Shown here one piece after another: positions 5,973-13,900 of a stretch of DNA of 27,863 nt. The DNA is taken from NCBI RefSeq assembly GCF_934643405.1, contig NZ_CAKUCL010000073.1:1-27863 (forward strand), given 5' to 3'. How positions within the stretch are numbered: position 1 is the first letter of the stretch; each line of letters opens with the position of its first letter. The stretch is from an uncultured Actinoplanes sp. GTDB lineage: Bacteria; Actinomycetota; Actinomycetes; Mycobacteriales; Micromonosporaceae. The notes under the pieces are model-generated. The model searched no databases. It was not told the DNA's origin and saw only the letters and a list, made by a program, of their open reading frames with translations. A program made the translations under genes and the position numbers.

Positions 5973-7331
5973 CTACCGGTCCGCGTCCGCAAACCCGGCG
6001 TGTTGTCTCTCATCGAGCCGACGCGTCCGGGAACCCTCATGGCTCGAGCTGCTCTCACGTCCTCCCGGGCCGGCAACCGGAGGAACGGTCGGATGGCGAC
6101 GCAACGCCGAGTCGATCCGGTCGGCGATCCGGCTCACCGACCCGGCATCGTTGTCCTGCCAGGTCATCCGTTTGATGACTCGCACCTGCCGGCCGGGATC
6201 GGCGAGGTCGGCAGATCGCACGGCTCGGCACAGCTCGTCGCTGGTCCTGGTCATGACGCCCGGCATGGCTTCGCCGGCATCGAAGTACAGGCCCGGATAG
6301 CGCTTGTAAGCCTCCAGATCCGGCACGTGGTAGATGATCGGCCGTTCGAGCAGCATGAAGTCGAAGGCGATCGAGCTGTAGTCGGTGATGAGCAGATGGC
6401 ACAGCGGGAGGAACGCGTGCACGTCGTCTGCGTCGTCGAGCGTGACGACGCCGGCAAGGCGGCGGGTGTCCGGCGCGTCGGCAGTGTTGCCATGCGGCTT
6501 GAACACCACGACGCCGCCGCGTCGTTGCGCCTCCACGGCGAGCCGGCGCAGCACCGCATCGCCCTCGCTGCCGGCCAAGGCCTCCGGCGAGTCCCGCCAG
6601 GTCGGGAAGTAGCCGACGACAAGCCGCTTCTCGGCGAGGCGGTACCACTGATCCCGGCTCGGCAGCACCTCCACGATGGGTGAAGGCCGCAGCGGCACGG
6701 CGAAATGGTCGGTACGTGGGTACCCGGCGTCGACGCACCGCTGTGGCGGGACGGCGAATGCCGATTGGAAGCATCGCCGGGAAATGAAGGCTGACGGTGA
6801 GAGCAGCAGGTCGGGCACGACTTGCTCGTCGGCGAATGCTCGCCTGCTCAGAGCGTCGGAGCGGTGCTCGGCCGTGCGGTTCGTCCGGTCACGTTCGATG
6901 CGTTTGAGCGGCACGCCGTGCCAGAGGTTGAACATGACGGCACCGTCGTAGAGCCACCGGTTGATGTCGCTGGGATAGGCGCTGTAGAGGTACATGCCGG
7001 CCGACAGGCACCGTCGAACCCCGCGCGGCGACCACTTCGTCTCGGCCTCGTAGCCGGCCGCCCGTAGCCGGTCACGCACGGACCTCGAGGGGGTGATCCA
7101 GACTCGACGGTAATGCTCGAGGGCGCCGTCGGCGTCGAGGAACAGGTAGGCGGCGTTGTCGGCGAAGCGGCCGAGCGGAGCACCGAACACGAGCAGGCCG
7201 GGATCGCGGGGCAGCCGCCGGACAAGCGAGCGCAGCAGGGACCGTAACGGCAGCAGAATGGTCCGGGCGGCGAGGCGTAGCCAAATGACGCGACCCAGCC
7301 GAGCGAGCGTGGATCTCAGGAGCATGTGCAT
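5973..7331 (-). CDS. TagF/TagB-like CDP-glycerol glycerophosphotransferase
   Basis: The 452-residue protein has the full family motif set: LWHGVPLKRIERD (His138), GYPRTD (203-208), YFPTWRD (241-247), VFKPHGN (His280), LITDYSSIAFDF (314-325) and YKRYPGLYFDAGEAMPGVM (342-360). In TagF enzymes the two histidines are catalytic and transfer glycerol- or ribitol-phosphate from a CDP-activated donor to a growing teichoic chain. The N-terminus has a basic amphipathic stretch (LARLGRVIWLRLAARTIL) suited to membrane association. ATG 7331 is chosen because AAGG lies five to six bases upstream. It begins two bases after the flippase stop, so the two are co-translated. The substrate may differ from glycerol phosphate in actinomycetes. 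No CDP-glycerol synthase gene is in the window. Confidence 0.9.
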   Translation of the reverse strand: MHMLLRSTLARLGRVIWLRLAARTILLPLRSLLRSLVRRLPRDPGLLVFGAPLGRFADNAAYLFLDADGALEHYRRVWITPSRSVRDRLRAAGYEAETKWSPRGVRRCLSAGMYLYSAYPSDINRWLYDGAVMFNLWHGVPLKRIERDRTNRTAEHRSDALSRRAFADEQVVPDLLLSPSAFISRRCFQSAFAVPPQRCVDAGYPRTDHFAVPLRPSPIVEVLPSRDQWYRLAEKRLVVGYFPTWRDSPEALAGSEGDAVLRRLAVEAQRRGGVVVFKPHGNTADAPDTRRLAGVVTLDDADDVHAFLPLCHLLITDYSSIAFDFMLLERPIIYHVPDLEAYKRYPGLYFDAGEAMPGVMTRTSDELCRAVRSADLADPGRQVRVIKRMTWQDNDAGSVSRIADRIDSALRRHPTVPPVAGPGGRESSSSHEGSRTRRLDERQHAGFADADR

Positions 7332-7333
7332 GG

Positions 7334-8725
7334 TCACCTTCGCGCGGCGCGGCATGCGCTGACGACGGCGGGCAACAGGAACAGGGACGTGACGGCAAGG
7401 ACCGCGCCTTGCAACTGCGCGACCAGGGTGATGTCGGCCCGGATGGCCCCGGCGACGGCCGCGAGCATTTCGGCGGCCCCGACGACGCTGCAGACGATCC
7501 CGGCGCGGCGGACCTGCCCGCGGGCACGCAGGATCGCGGCGTAATGCTGCTTGACCACCTGCGTGGGGTAGAGCAGTACCAGGACGATCAGGCATCCCGC
7601 GCCGGCGGCGTAGGCCGGACCGAACACCAGCATCACCGGCTCGGCGAGCAGAGCAACGGGCGGTATGGCGATGGCGCCGATGGCCAGCGAGGCCGTCACG
7701 GTCAGCCGGGTCTTGCTGCGCAACGCGTCGAGGTCGCCGGCGGCGATCGCGAACAGGGTGGTGGCCAGGTGAGTGGGGATGGCATACAGGACGCCCGCGA
7801 TCATCCAGGCGGCATAGAACACCGCCGTCGGCTCGCCCGGCTCGAGCAGGCCGACCACGACGGGGATCGCCATGCGGGGAACGGAGAGGGCGAGGTTGAG
7901 CGTGTTGTGATGCGCGGTAGCCCATCCGAGGCCGCGCAACGCACCCAGGCGCGGTAGCTGCGCGGAAAGGATCTGCAGCCGGCGCAGGGGCCGCACGACG
8001 ATCGTGCAGGACAGAACGAGTCCCAGGATCCAGGTCGCGGTGATGGACCAGGATGATCCGCCGGCAAGGATCACCATCGGGATCAGCGTGATCTTCACGG
8101 CGGCGAACAGGGTGTTGCGCCACAGCTGCACCGGCGCGATCTGCAGGCCCAGCGACGCCTGGTCGAAGACCAGTGTTACGGCGCTGAGGGTCACCCCGGC
8201 GATGAAGAGCCCCAGGTTGGCCGGGGACGCGAGCGACGCCCGCAGCGTCGGGCTCAGCCACGATGCCACGACAGCGAACAGCACGGCCAGTACCAACGAC
8301 AAGAGGCCCGCCGCGGCGAGGCTTGCCGGCAGGAGGGTCCGTGCCTTACCGGGGTCCTGGGACAGTTCGCTGATCAGCATGGTGCCGATGCCGAACATGC
8401 CGATCGTTCCGAGCAGGGTCAGTGCGGAGATCAGGGTGGAGGCGGGACCGACGGAGGCCGGTGCCGCCGTCCGGGCGATCAACGACCAGTACGCGAAGCC
8501 CAGCACGGCGGTCACGGCGGTCGATCCGAACAGCGAGCCGGAGCCGACCATCACGTCGCGGTGCGGTAGGCGACCCCACCATCCGGCGCCGCGGTGCCGG
8601 CGTGCCCCGCCGGTCCGCTGGGGCAGAGGCCTGGCCGCAGCGGGGACAGACGCCCGCATCCGGCCTGGCGCCTGCGCTGATGACGTCGCGCCCGGAGGGC
8701 GTTGCCCGGCTGTACGCGTACGCAT
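7334..8725 (-). CDS. MOP/Wzx-like polysaccharide flippase
   Basis: The protein is about 463 residues and has an Arg/Pro-rich N-terminal tail of about 55 residues. About 12 to 14 hydrophobic segments follow, starting at VGSGSLFGSTAVTAVLGFAY and ending LFLLPAVVSACRAARR. The order and length suit the MOP exporter superfamily (Wzx/O-antigen flippase, MurJ-like), which moves lipid-linked saccharides across the membrane. The AYWSLIARTAAPASVGPAST segment matches the usual first-loop region. The start at ATG 8725 is uncertain, since the SD-like GGAAGG is 14 bases away; an internal start near MVGSG is possible. It shares a transcript with the TagF-like gene and starts from a good promoter about 75 bases upstream. 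Confidence 0.88.
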   Translation of the reverse strand: MRTRTAGQRPPGATSSAQAPGRMRASVPAAARPLPQRTGGARRHRGAGWWGRLPHRDVMVGSGSLFGSTAVTAVLGFAYWSLIARTAAPASVGPASTLISALTLLGTIGMFGIGTMLISELSQDPGKARTLLPASLAAAGLLSLVLAVLFAVVASWLSPTLRASLASPANLGLFIAGVTLSAVTLVFDQASLGLQIAPVQLWRNTLFAAVKITLIPMVILAGGSSWSITATWILGLVLSCTIVVRPLRRLQILSAQLPRLGALRGLGWATAHHNTLNLALSVPRMAIPVVVGLLEPGEPTAVFYAAWMIAGVLYAIPTHLATTLFAIAAGDLDALRSKTRLTVTASLAIGAIAIPPVALLAEPVMLVFGPAYAAGAGCLIVLVLLYPTQVVKQHYAAILRARGQVRRAGIVCSVVGAAEMLAAVAGAIRADITLVAQLQGAVLAVTSLFLLPAVVSACRAARR

Positions 8726-8801
8726 CAAGAGCGCATCAACCTTCCGAGATCACTGATGGGGACACCGGCAATTGCGCCAGCACGATCAATCCGGTGTGCA
8801 G

Positions 8802-8829
8802 ACATTAGCTCGCCGATTTGTGACGTCAA
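8802..8829 (-). promoter_or_regulatory. Sigma-70-type promoter for flippase-TagF unit
   Basis: On the minus strand TTGACG (8829-8824), a 16-base spacer, then TAATGT (8807-8802). This is one mismatch from the -35 consensus TTGACA and has the TAnnnT core. Start of transcription would be near 8795, giving a leader of about 70 bases. Confidence 0.65.
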
Positions 8830-9084
8830 AGAAGCGCATTCTTGATCCAGCGGTTCGCCGAGTGGCGACGCCGGAACCGCCGGAAAGAGCTTGTTCTTTC
8901 AGCCGACCCCGTTCGAGGGATGGACGTTGCATTCACCGAATGCGCGCTTCGGCTGTTCGGACATTTATTTCCCATGCCGCGGCTGAGTCCCCCGAATGGG
9001 TGTTTGGGAGGGGCATCGCGGTCTTGAATCCTGGCGGCGCACGACCGGAACGAGGTCGGTACTGCGCGTCGAGGGGAGTACAAG
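8830..9084 (+). other. Intergenic region upstream of epimerase with inverted repeat
   Basis: The divergent flippase-epimerase gap carries a perfect dyad GCATTC-ACC-GAATGC at 8929-8943 and an AT-rich patch at 8961-8972. A distant imperfect inverted copy pairs GAAGCGCATTC (8831-8841) with GAATGCGCGCTTC (8938-8950). These could bind a regulator. No confident -35/-10 pair was found for the rightward operon. GAGGGGAG before 9085 is its ribosome site. Confidence 0.4.
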
Positions 9085-10161
9085 ATGAGAGTGCTGGTCA
9101 CGGGTGGGGCGGGGTTCATCGGCACCCACGTCTGCCGGGAACTGCTGGAACGCGGGCACAACGTTCGAGTGCTGGACGACTTCTCCACCGGGCACCGAGC
9201 CAACCTGGCCGGTCTGCGGGTGCAGGTCGTCGACGGCAGCGTCACCGACACCAGGGCGGTCGCGGCCGCCGTGGCCGGCATGGACTCGGTCGTGCACCTG
9301 GCGGCGGTGTCGTCGGTGCCGGGTTCGTTCGCCCGGCCGTACTCCACGTTGGAGATCAACACCTTCGGTACGGGCAACGTCCTTGCCGCCGCCACCGGCG
9401 TGGGGGCGCACGTCGTCGTCGCGTCGTCCGCGGCGGTGTACGGCGACGGGCCGGCCCGGCAACGCACCGAGACCGCGCGGCCGGACCCTCGGTCGCCGTA
9501 TGCGGTCAGCAAGCTCGCCGCGGAGCTGTACGCGACCGCCTGGCAGCAGGCCCACGCCGCGCGCGTACTGACGTTCCGGCTGTTCAACGTGTTCGGACCG
9601 CTCCAACCCGCGGACAGCGGGGCGGTGGTGCCGGGCTTTCTGGCCGCGGTGTGCGCCGGGGTACCGCTCCGGATCCTCGGCGACGGCACGCAGGTCCGTG
9701 ACTTTGTGCCGGTGACCATGGTCGCCGAGGTGGTGGCCGTCGCGGTCGAGCGGCGACTCGCCCATCTCACCCCGGTGAACCTCGCCGCCGGCCGGACAAC
9801 CGATCTGCTGCAGTTGATCGCGCACCTCGAGGACATCCTCGGCCGTCGGTTACCGCGCGAACACTCCGCGGTCCGTGCCGGTGACATCCACTCGTCGTGC
9901 GCCGACACCACCGTGCTGCGGCAGCTGTTCCCCCACGTGACGGCGCCGCCGTTGGGGACCGCCTTGCGGAAGACGCTGGCGTGGTGGCAGGCCGGTGAGG
10001 GCGTCATTCCCGCAGCGACTTCGGTCCGCCCCGAAAATATGAATACGAATGCGAGTGGTTTTGCGAATGCAGTGGATCGCCTGCCGGATCGTCTTCCTGT
10101 TCTACCGCTGAAAAGCAATGGCCCGGCAACGCTCGTTCCGGTCCGGCCGCCAACCGTATGA
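9085..10161 (+). CDS. NAD-dependent sugar-nucleotide epimerase/dehydratase (GalE-like)
   Basis: The 358-residue extended SDR protein has the Rossmann motif TGGAGFIG (6-13), DDFSTGHRANL (31-41), HLAAVSSVPGSF (71-82), the catalytic Ser in ASSAAVYG (113-120) and the YAVSK pair Tyr139/Lys143. It also has RLFNVFGPLQ and AGDIHSSCADT near the C-terminus, as in UDP-glucose/UDP-GlcNAc 4-epimerases. The exact sugar is not deducible. ATG 9085 has GAGGGGAG seven to eight bases upstream. The last 40 residues or so (after LAWWQAGEG) are a non-conserved tail. The gene opens the rightward glycopolymer operon. A hairpin between it and the next gene may attenuate transcription. Confidence 0.92.
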   Translation: MRVLVTGGAGFIGTHVCRELLERGHNVRVLDDFSTGHRANLAGLRVQVVDGSVTDTRAVAAAVAGMDSVVHLAAVSSVPGSFARPYSTLEINTFGTGNVLAAATGVGAHVVVASSAAVYGDGPARQRTETARPDPRSPYAVSKLAAELYATAWQQAHAARVLTFRLFNVFGPLQPADSGAVVPGFLAAVCAGVPLRILGDGTQVRDFVPVTMVAEVVAVAVERRLAHLTPVNLAAGRTTDLLQLIAHLEDILGRRLPREHSAVRAGDIHSSCADTTVLRQLFPHVTAPPLGTALRKTLAWWQAGEGVIPAATSVRPENMNTNASGFANAVDRLPDRLPVLPLKSNGPATLVPVRPPTV

Positions 10162-10277
10162 CCCCTAACGGCTGCAAAAGGGCCAGCGTGCCGACAACGA
10201 CCATTTCCGGACTTCCGGACAGCGCGAACGGTCTGCTACCCATGACTTCCGACAGCCACGGCGTGCCGACGATCAAC

Positions 10278-10321
10278 GGACGGCAGCCACCGATGGAGCG
10301 CCATCGGGACGGCTGTCGTCC
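10278..10321 (+). terminator. Two-part hairpin between epimerase and first glycosyltransferase
   Basis: Outer arms 10278-10288 and 10311-10321 pair over 11 positions with one G-T wobble. An inner GATGG/CCATC stem (extended by CC/GG) has an AGCG loop. TTGC follows. It ends 25 bases before the next ATG, so it is either a terminator of the epimerase transcript or an attenuator of the downstream operon. The 185-base gap holds no other clear element. Confidence 0.6.
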
Positions 10322-10346
10322 TTGCAAACGTCGATTGGAGTGTCAG

Positions 10347-11345
10347 ATGAGTTCAGCCCCCCGACGTCGGTGGTTCCGCCGTTCGCACCGCGCCGCCGGA
10401 GGGTGGACCCTGCCCGTTCCGACGTGCACGGTTCCCACGATCACCGTCATCATTCCGGCGCTGAACGAGGCGAAGAATCTGCCCCACGTGTTCGGGCTGT
10501 TGCCGGAGGTCGACGAGGTGATCCTGGTCGATGGGGGCTCCGTCGACAACACCGTGGCAGTGGCCCGCGAACTGCGTCCCGACATCCGTGTCGTCACGCA
10601 GACACGGCGCGGCAAGGGCAACGCGCTCGCCTGCGGTTTCGCCGCAGCAACCGGCGACATCATCGTCATGATCGATGCGGACGGCTCGATGGACCCGACC
10701 GAGATCTCCCGCTACGTCGCGGCGCTCACCGCAGGAGCGCACTTCGTCAAGGGTTCCCGGTTCGCGCCCGAGGGTGGCAGCGCGGACATCACCCTGTTCC
10801 GGCGGGTCGGTAACCACGCCCTGAACGCCCTGGTGAACCTGCTCTTCCGGGCCCGCTTCAGCGACCTGTGCTACGGATACATGGCGTTCTGGAGGGATTG
10901 CCTCGACGTCTTCCCCCTCGACACCGACACCCCTGCCCCGGCCGATGGCAGCAAGCTGTGGGGCGATGGATTCGAGATCGAGACCCTGCTGAACCTTTAC
11001 GCCATCCGCGCCGGCCTCGCCGTTCAGGAAGTGTGGAGTTTCGAGCACCGCCGCATCCATGGCACCACCAACCTGAACACCATCCGCGACGGGTTCCGCG
11101 TCCTGCGCACCATCGCCCGGGAATGGCCCCGCAAGCGCCCGAACGCCCGGCTCCACCGCGCACCGTGGACCGTGCCGTCTCAGCCGCGCGTGGCACCCGC
11201 TCCCGCGGCCGGAGCGGCCACACACCAGCCCCGGATGTCCCCGGTGGCGGCAGCGCTGCTGCCGATCGTGCCTGCTCAGGTCAACGTCGGCATCAACGTC
11301 CCGCAGTCGTCGCTGGCCGGCCAGCGTACCGGGACCGCGCGATGA
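10347..11345 (+). CDS. GT2 glycosyltransferase, polyprenyl-phosphate sugar transferase-like
   Basis: The 332-residue protein starts at ATG 10347, with GGAG six bases upstream. A longer frame from 10158 runs through the hairpin and is rejected. The GT-A core has TITVIIPALNEAKNLP (31-46), VDGGSVDNT (61-69), RGKGNAL (88-94) and the metal-binding DAD at 110-112 in MIDADGSMDP, then GSRFAPEGGSAD. This is the dolichyl-phosphate-mannose-synthase-like branch of GT2, which moves a sugar from a nucleotide donor to a lipid phosphate or lipid-linked acceptor at the cytoplasmic face. The last 70 residues or so are Pro/Ala-rich without a membrane segment. The stop overlaps the next start by ATGA. Confidence 0.9.
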   Translation: MSSAPRRRWFRRSHRAAGGWTLPVPTCTVPTITVIIPALNEAKNLPHVFGLLPEVDEVILVDGGSVDNTVAVARELRPDIRVVTQTRRGKGNALACGFAAATGDIIVMIDADGSMDPTEISRYVAALTAGAHFVKGSRFAPEGGSADITLFRRVGNHALNALVNLLFRARFSDLCYGYMAFWRDCLDVFPLDTDTPAPADGSKLWGDGFEIETLLNLYAIRAGLAVQEVWSFEHRRIHGTTNLNTIRDGFRVLRTIAREWPRKRPNARLHRAPWTVPSQPRVAPAPAAGAATHQPRMSPVAAALLPIVPAQVNVGINVPQSSLAGQRTGTAR

Positions 11346-12688
11346 CCCTCGTCGAGCAGACCACGACCCAGCCGCCCCGCACCGCGGATCCCGGCGGCTA
11401 CCAGCCCGCCGCCGTGCTGGACGTCGAGGTGTCCGAGCCGATCACGGCCATTCCCGCCATCGGCCCGGACGGACGCCGCCGCGACCGAGCCTGGCTGCTG
11501 GTCCGGTTGTTCGGAGAGCCGATCGGCACGGTGACCGTGCCGTTGACCGCGGACGGAGGCGACGCCCCGACGGTCGCGGCCACGATCGACGCGGAACTGC
11601 ACGACGTCATACGGGATCGGGCCGCCGCTGCCGGCGTGCCGGCCTTCGCCGCCCTGCCGGTCGGCGGTTTCCGCGCGCCGCGCACTCCGCCCTACCTGGC
11701 CGGCCGGGAAGCTGCCCTCAGAGCGGCCCCGACCGTGTCGGTGGTCATCTCCACCCGCGACCGGACCGAGGCTCTGTCGCGATGCGTGCCGGCGCTGCTC
11801 GCCCAGCAGTACCCGCATCTGCAGGTGGTCATCGTTGACAACGCCCCGTCCACCGACGACACCCGCCGCTGGGTGCTGACGCAAGCCGACGACCGGGTGA
11901 AGTACGTGATCGAACCGCGCCCGGGTCTGTCCTGGGCCCGGAACTTGGGCATCGCCTGTGCCACCGGCGACATCGTCGCGTTCATCGACGACGACGAGGT
12001 GCCCGATCCGCACTGGCTTGCCGAGCTCGCTCGCGCCTTCCACGACCACCCGGACGCGGACGCGGTGAGCGGGGTGATCATTCCGGCCGAGTTGGAGACG
12101 TACCCGCAGGAGCTGTTCGAGCGGTACGGGGGCCACAGCAAAGGCCGCGGCTTCACTCCGGCCGTCTTCTCCCCGCTGACCGCCCACGAACAGAGCCCGA
12201 TGTACCCGCTGCCACCGTTCGGCACCGGCGGGAACATGGCCTTCCGCCGCGAGTTCTTCGCCGCTGCCGGCACGTTCGACGTCGCCCTCGGCGCCGGAAC
12301 CGCGACCCAAGGCGCCGAGGACACGGAGATGATGAGCCGGGTGCTGCTGCGCGGCGGTACGGTCGTTTACCAGCCGTCCGTCCTGGTGCGCCACTACCAC
12401 CGCCGTACCTGGGAGGGTCTGCACGCGGTCATGCACGGCTACGGCGTCGGGCTGACCGCCTACTACGCCAGTCTGCTGCTGGCCGACCCGCGCCGGCTCC
12501 TGCCGCTCGCTCGGCTCCTGCCGACCGCCGTGCGGGACATGTTCACCGCCCGAGGCCGCAGCAGCGACGGCGTCGCCGACGACTTCCCCCGGCCGCTGCT
12601 GGCGGCGAAGCGGCGGGCCCTGATCACCGGCCCCTACCAGTACCTGATCGCGCGGGTCAGGGCGCGGCGGCTGGCCAGGCTGACCTGA
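11342..12688 (+). CDS. GT2 glycosyltransferase with N-terminal accessory domain
   Basis: The 448-residue protein has about 120 N-terminal residues of a separate alpha/beta domain (WLLVRLFGEPIGTVTVPL..., VIRDRAAAAGVP). The GT-A core begins TVSVVISTRDRTEALSRCVP (131-150) and contains VDNAPSTDDT, PGLSWARN and the FIDDDEVPD metal site (DDD 216-218). FGTGGNMAFRREF and GAEDTEM follow as acceptor and catalytic-base regions. This layout is common for actinobacterial rhamnosyl- or galactofuranosyl-type GT2 enzymes, but the sugar cannot be read from sequence. The C-terminal 120 residues are basic and partly hydrophobic (LTAYYASLLLADPRRLLPLA), which suggests peripheral membrane contact. Translation is coupled to the previous gene by ATGA; the deacetylase ATG follows one base after the stop. 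Confidence 0.9.
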   Translation: MTLVEQTTTQPPRTADPGGYQPAAVLDVEVSEPITAIPAIGPDGRRRDRAWLLVRLFGEPIGTVTVPLTADGGDAPTVAATIDAELHDVIRDRAAAAGVPAFAALPVGGFRAPRTPPYLAGREAALRAAPTVSVVISTRDRTEALSRCVPALLAQQYPHLQVVIVDNAPSTDDTRRWVLTQADDRVKYVIEPRPGLSWARNLGIACATGDIVAFIDDDEVPDPHWLAELARAFHDHPDADAVSGVIIPAELETYPQELFERYGGHSKGRGFTPAVFSPLTAHEQSPMYPLPPFGTGGNMAFRREFFAAAGTFDVALGAGTATQGAEDTEMMSRVLLRGGTVVYQPSVLVRHYHRRTWEGLHAVMHGYGVGLTAYYASLLLADPRRLLPLARLLPTAVRDMFTARGRSSDGVADDFPRPLLAAKRRALITGPYQYLIARVRARRLARLT

Positions 12689-12689
12689 C

Positions 12690-13538
12690 ATGCCGCCACC
12701 GCTGCGCATCCCGGTGCTCATGTACCACAGCATCGCCGCGCGAATGACCTCCACCTTCCGGGAATACACCGTCACGACCGCCAGGCTCCGGGAACACCTC
12801 GCGGCGCTGCACGCCGGCGGGTGGCAGACACTGACCTTCTCCGAGGCGGTCGCCCGCCTGCGGGACCCCGCCCGTGCGGGCCACGGCCGGCCCGCCGTCG
12901 CGCTGACCTTCGACGACGGCTTCGCCGACTTCCTGGACGCACTGGAGATCTTGCGCGAGCACCGGGCGAGCGCGACGCTCTACGTGCCCACCGCGCACGT
13001 CGGCCGCCGCGCAGGCTGGCTCACCGGCAGCGACGCCGACCGGCCGCTGCTCACCTGGGCCGCGCTGACCGACATCCAGGACACCGGAGTGGAGATCGGC
13101 TCGCACGGTCATCAGCACGCAGCCTTGGACCTGGGCCCGCCCGACCGGATCGAACAGGACCTGCTCACCAGCCGGCTGATGCTCGAAGACCGGCTGGGCG
13201 TGCCGGTTACCACGCTGGCCTACCCGTACGGCCATCACACCGGGAAGACCCGTCGGGCCGCACTCCGCGCGGGCTACGGCAACGCGTGCACCGTGACCGG
13301 GCTGGCCGCCACCTCCGGGGACCCGGTCCTCGCCATGCCACGGCTGGCGGTCACCCAGGACCTCGACGGGGCTGCGCTCACCGCCCAGCTCGCCGCGCGG
13401 ACGCCGCCGTGGCAGCGGCCCTGGGCCATCGGCAAGCAGCACCTGTGGAACGCCGCTCGCAAAATCGGCCGGATCGGCCCGCAGGGCCTCGACAGATCCC
13501 CCCGCCGCATCCCTGCGAACCAGGACGCCCAAGCATGA
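12690..13538 (+). CDS. Polysaccharide deacetylase (NodB/CE4 family)
   Basis: The 282-residue protein has the CE4 motifs: VPVLMYHSI-type opening (RIPVLMYHSIAAR), motif 1 TFDDGFADF with catalytic base D75 and metal ligand D76, motif 2 SHGHQH with metal ligands H139 and H143, and motif 3 AYPYGHHTGKT (177-187). It should remove N-acetyl or O-acetyl groups from a polysaccharide or lipid-linked precursor, using a divalent metal. No signal peptide is seen, so it may act on the cytoplasmic lipid-linked intermediate, or the first residues may have a cryptic signal. It lies one base after the GT2 stop and overlaps the following small membrane gene by ATGA. Confidence 0.92.
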   Translation: MPPPLRIPVLMYHSIAARMTSTFREYTVTTARLREHLAALHAGGWQTLTFSEAVARLRDPARAGHGRPAVALTFDDGFADFLDALEILREHRASATLYVPTAHVGRRAGWLTGSDADRPLLTWAALTDIQDTGVEIGSHGHQHAALDLGPPDRIEQDLLTSRLMLEDRLGVPVTTLAYPYGHHTGKTRRAALRAGYGNACTVTGLAATSGDPVLAMPRLAVTQDLDGAALTAQLAARTPPWQRPWAIGKQHLWNAARKIGRIGPQGLDRSPRRIPANQDAQA

Positions 13539-13900
13539 GTACCGCCCGGACCCCGCGTTCCACGCTCGCCACCTGCGTCGCTGCCCTGGTCTGCAGCGTC
13601 CTGGCCGTGATCGCCGCCGTGACACCGCTGCCCCCCGCCGTCCGCGGACCGATCCTGCTGCTGTTCTGCTGCTGGGTTCCGGGCGTCGCGCTGTTCGCCG
13701 GGGTGCGCGCGTGGCGGCTGGTCCGTTCGCCGGCCGCGACCATCGCCGTCAGCCTCTCCATTCTGGTCCTGATCTCGCAGATCGCCCTGGCGCTGCACCT
13801 CTGGGCGCCCGCCACCGGCACCGCCGTCATCGCCGCCGCGAGCCTCGTTGCGCTCATACCCGCCGTCGTCCGGCTTCGCCCGACAGGACTCGATGCGTGA
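13535..13900 (+). CDS. Small three-helix membrane protein in glycopolymer operon
   Basis: A 121-residue protein starts at ATG 13535 within the ATGA overlap. There are three or four hydrophobic segments: TLATCVAALVCSVLAVIAAV, GPILLLFCCWVPGVALFAGV, AATIAVSLSILVLISQIALA, and a final TAVIAAASLVALIPAVVRL. I do not recognise a family. The pattern resembles the N-terminal membrane unit of larger DUF-type or GT-C proteins. Because it is overlapped on both sides (ATGA and GTGA), it is almost certainly translated with the deacetylase and the large membrane protein. It could be a subunit of the latter. Confidence 0.78.
   Translation: MSTARTPRSTLATCVAALVCSVLAVIAAVTPLPPAVRGPILLLFCCWVPGVALFAGVRAWRLVRSPAATIAVSLSILVLISQIALALHLWAPATGTAVIAAASLVALIPAVVRLRPTGLDA

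Noticed and set aside
7334..8261. Extended upstream reading frame joined to the TagF-like protein (would be 762 residues)
   Set aside because: The extra N-terminus is an Arg/Pro-rich shadow of the flippase gene; the TagF start at 7331 has a proper ribosome site.
10868..11341. N-terminal extension of the second GT2 from 10868
   Set aside because: It overlaps the first GT2 in another frame and lacks domain features; ATG 11342 in the ATGA overlap is the natural start.
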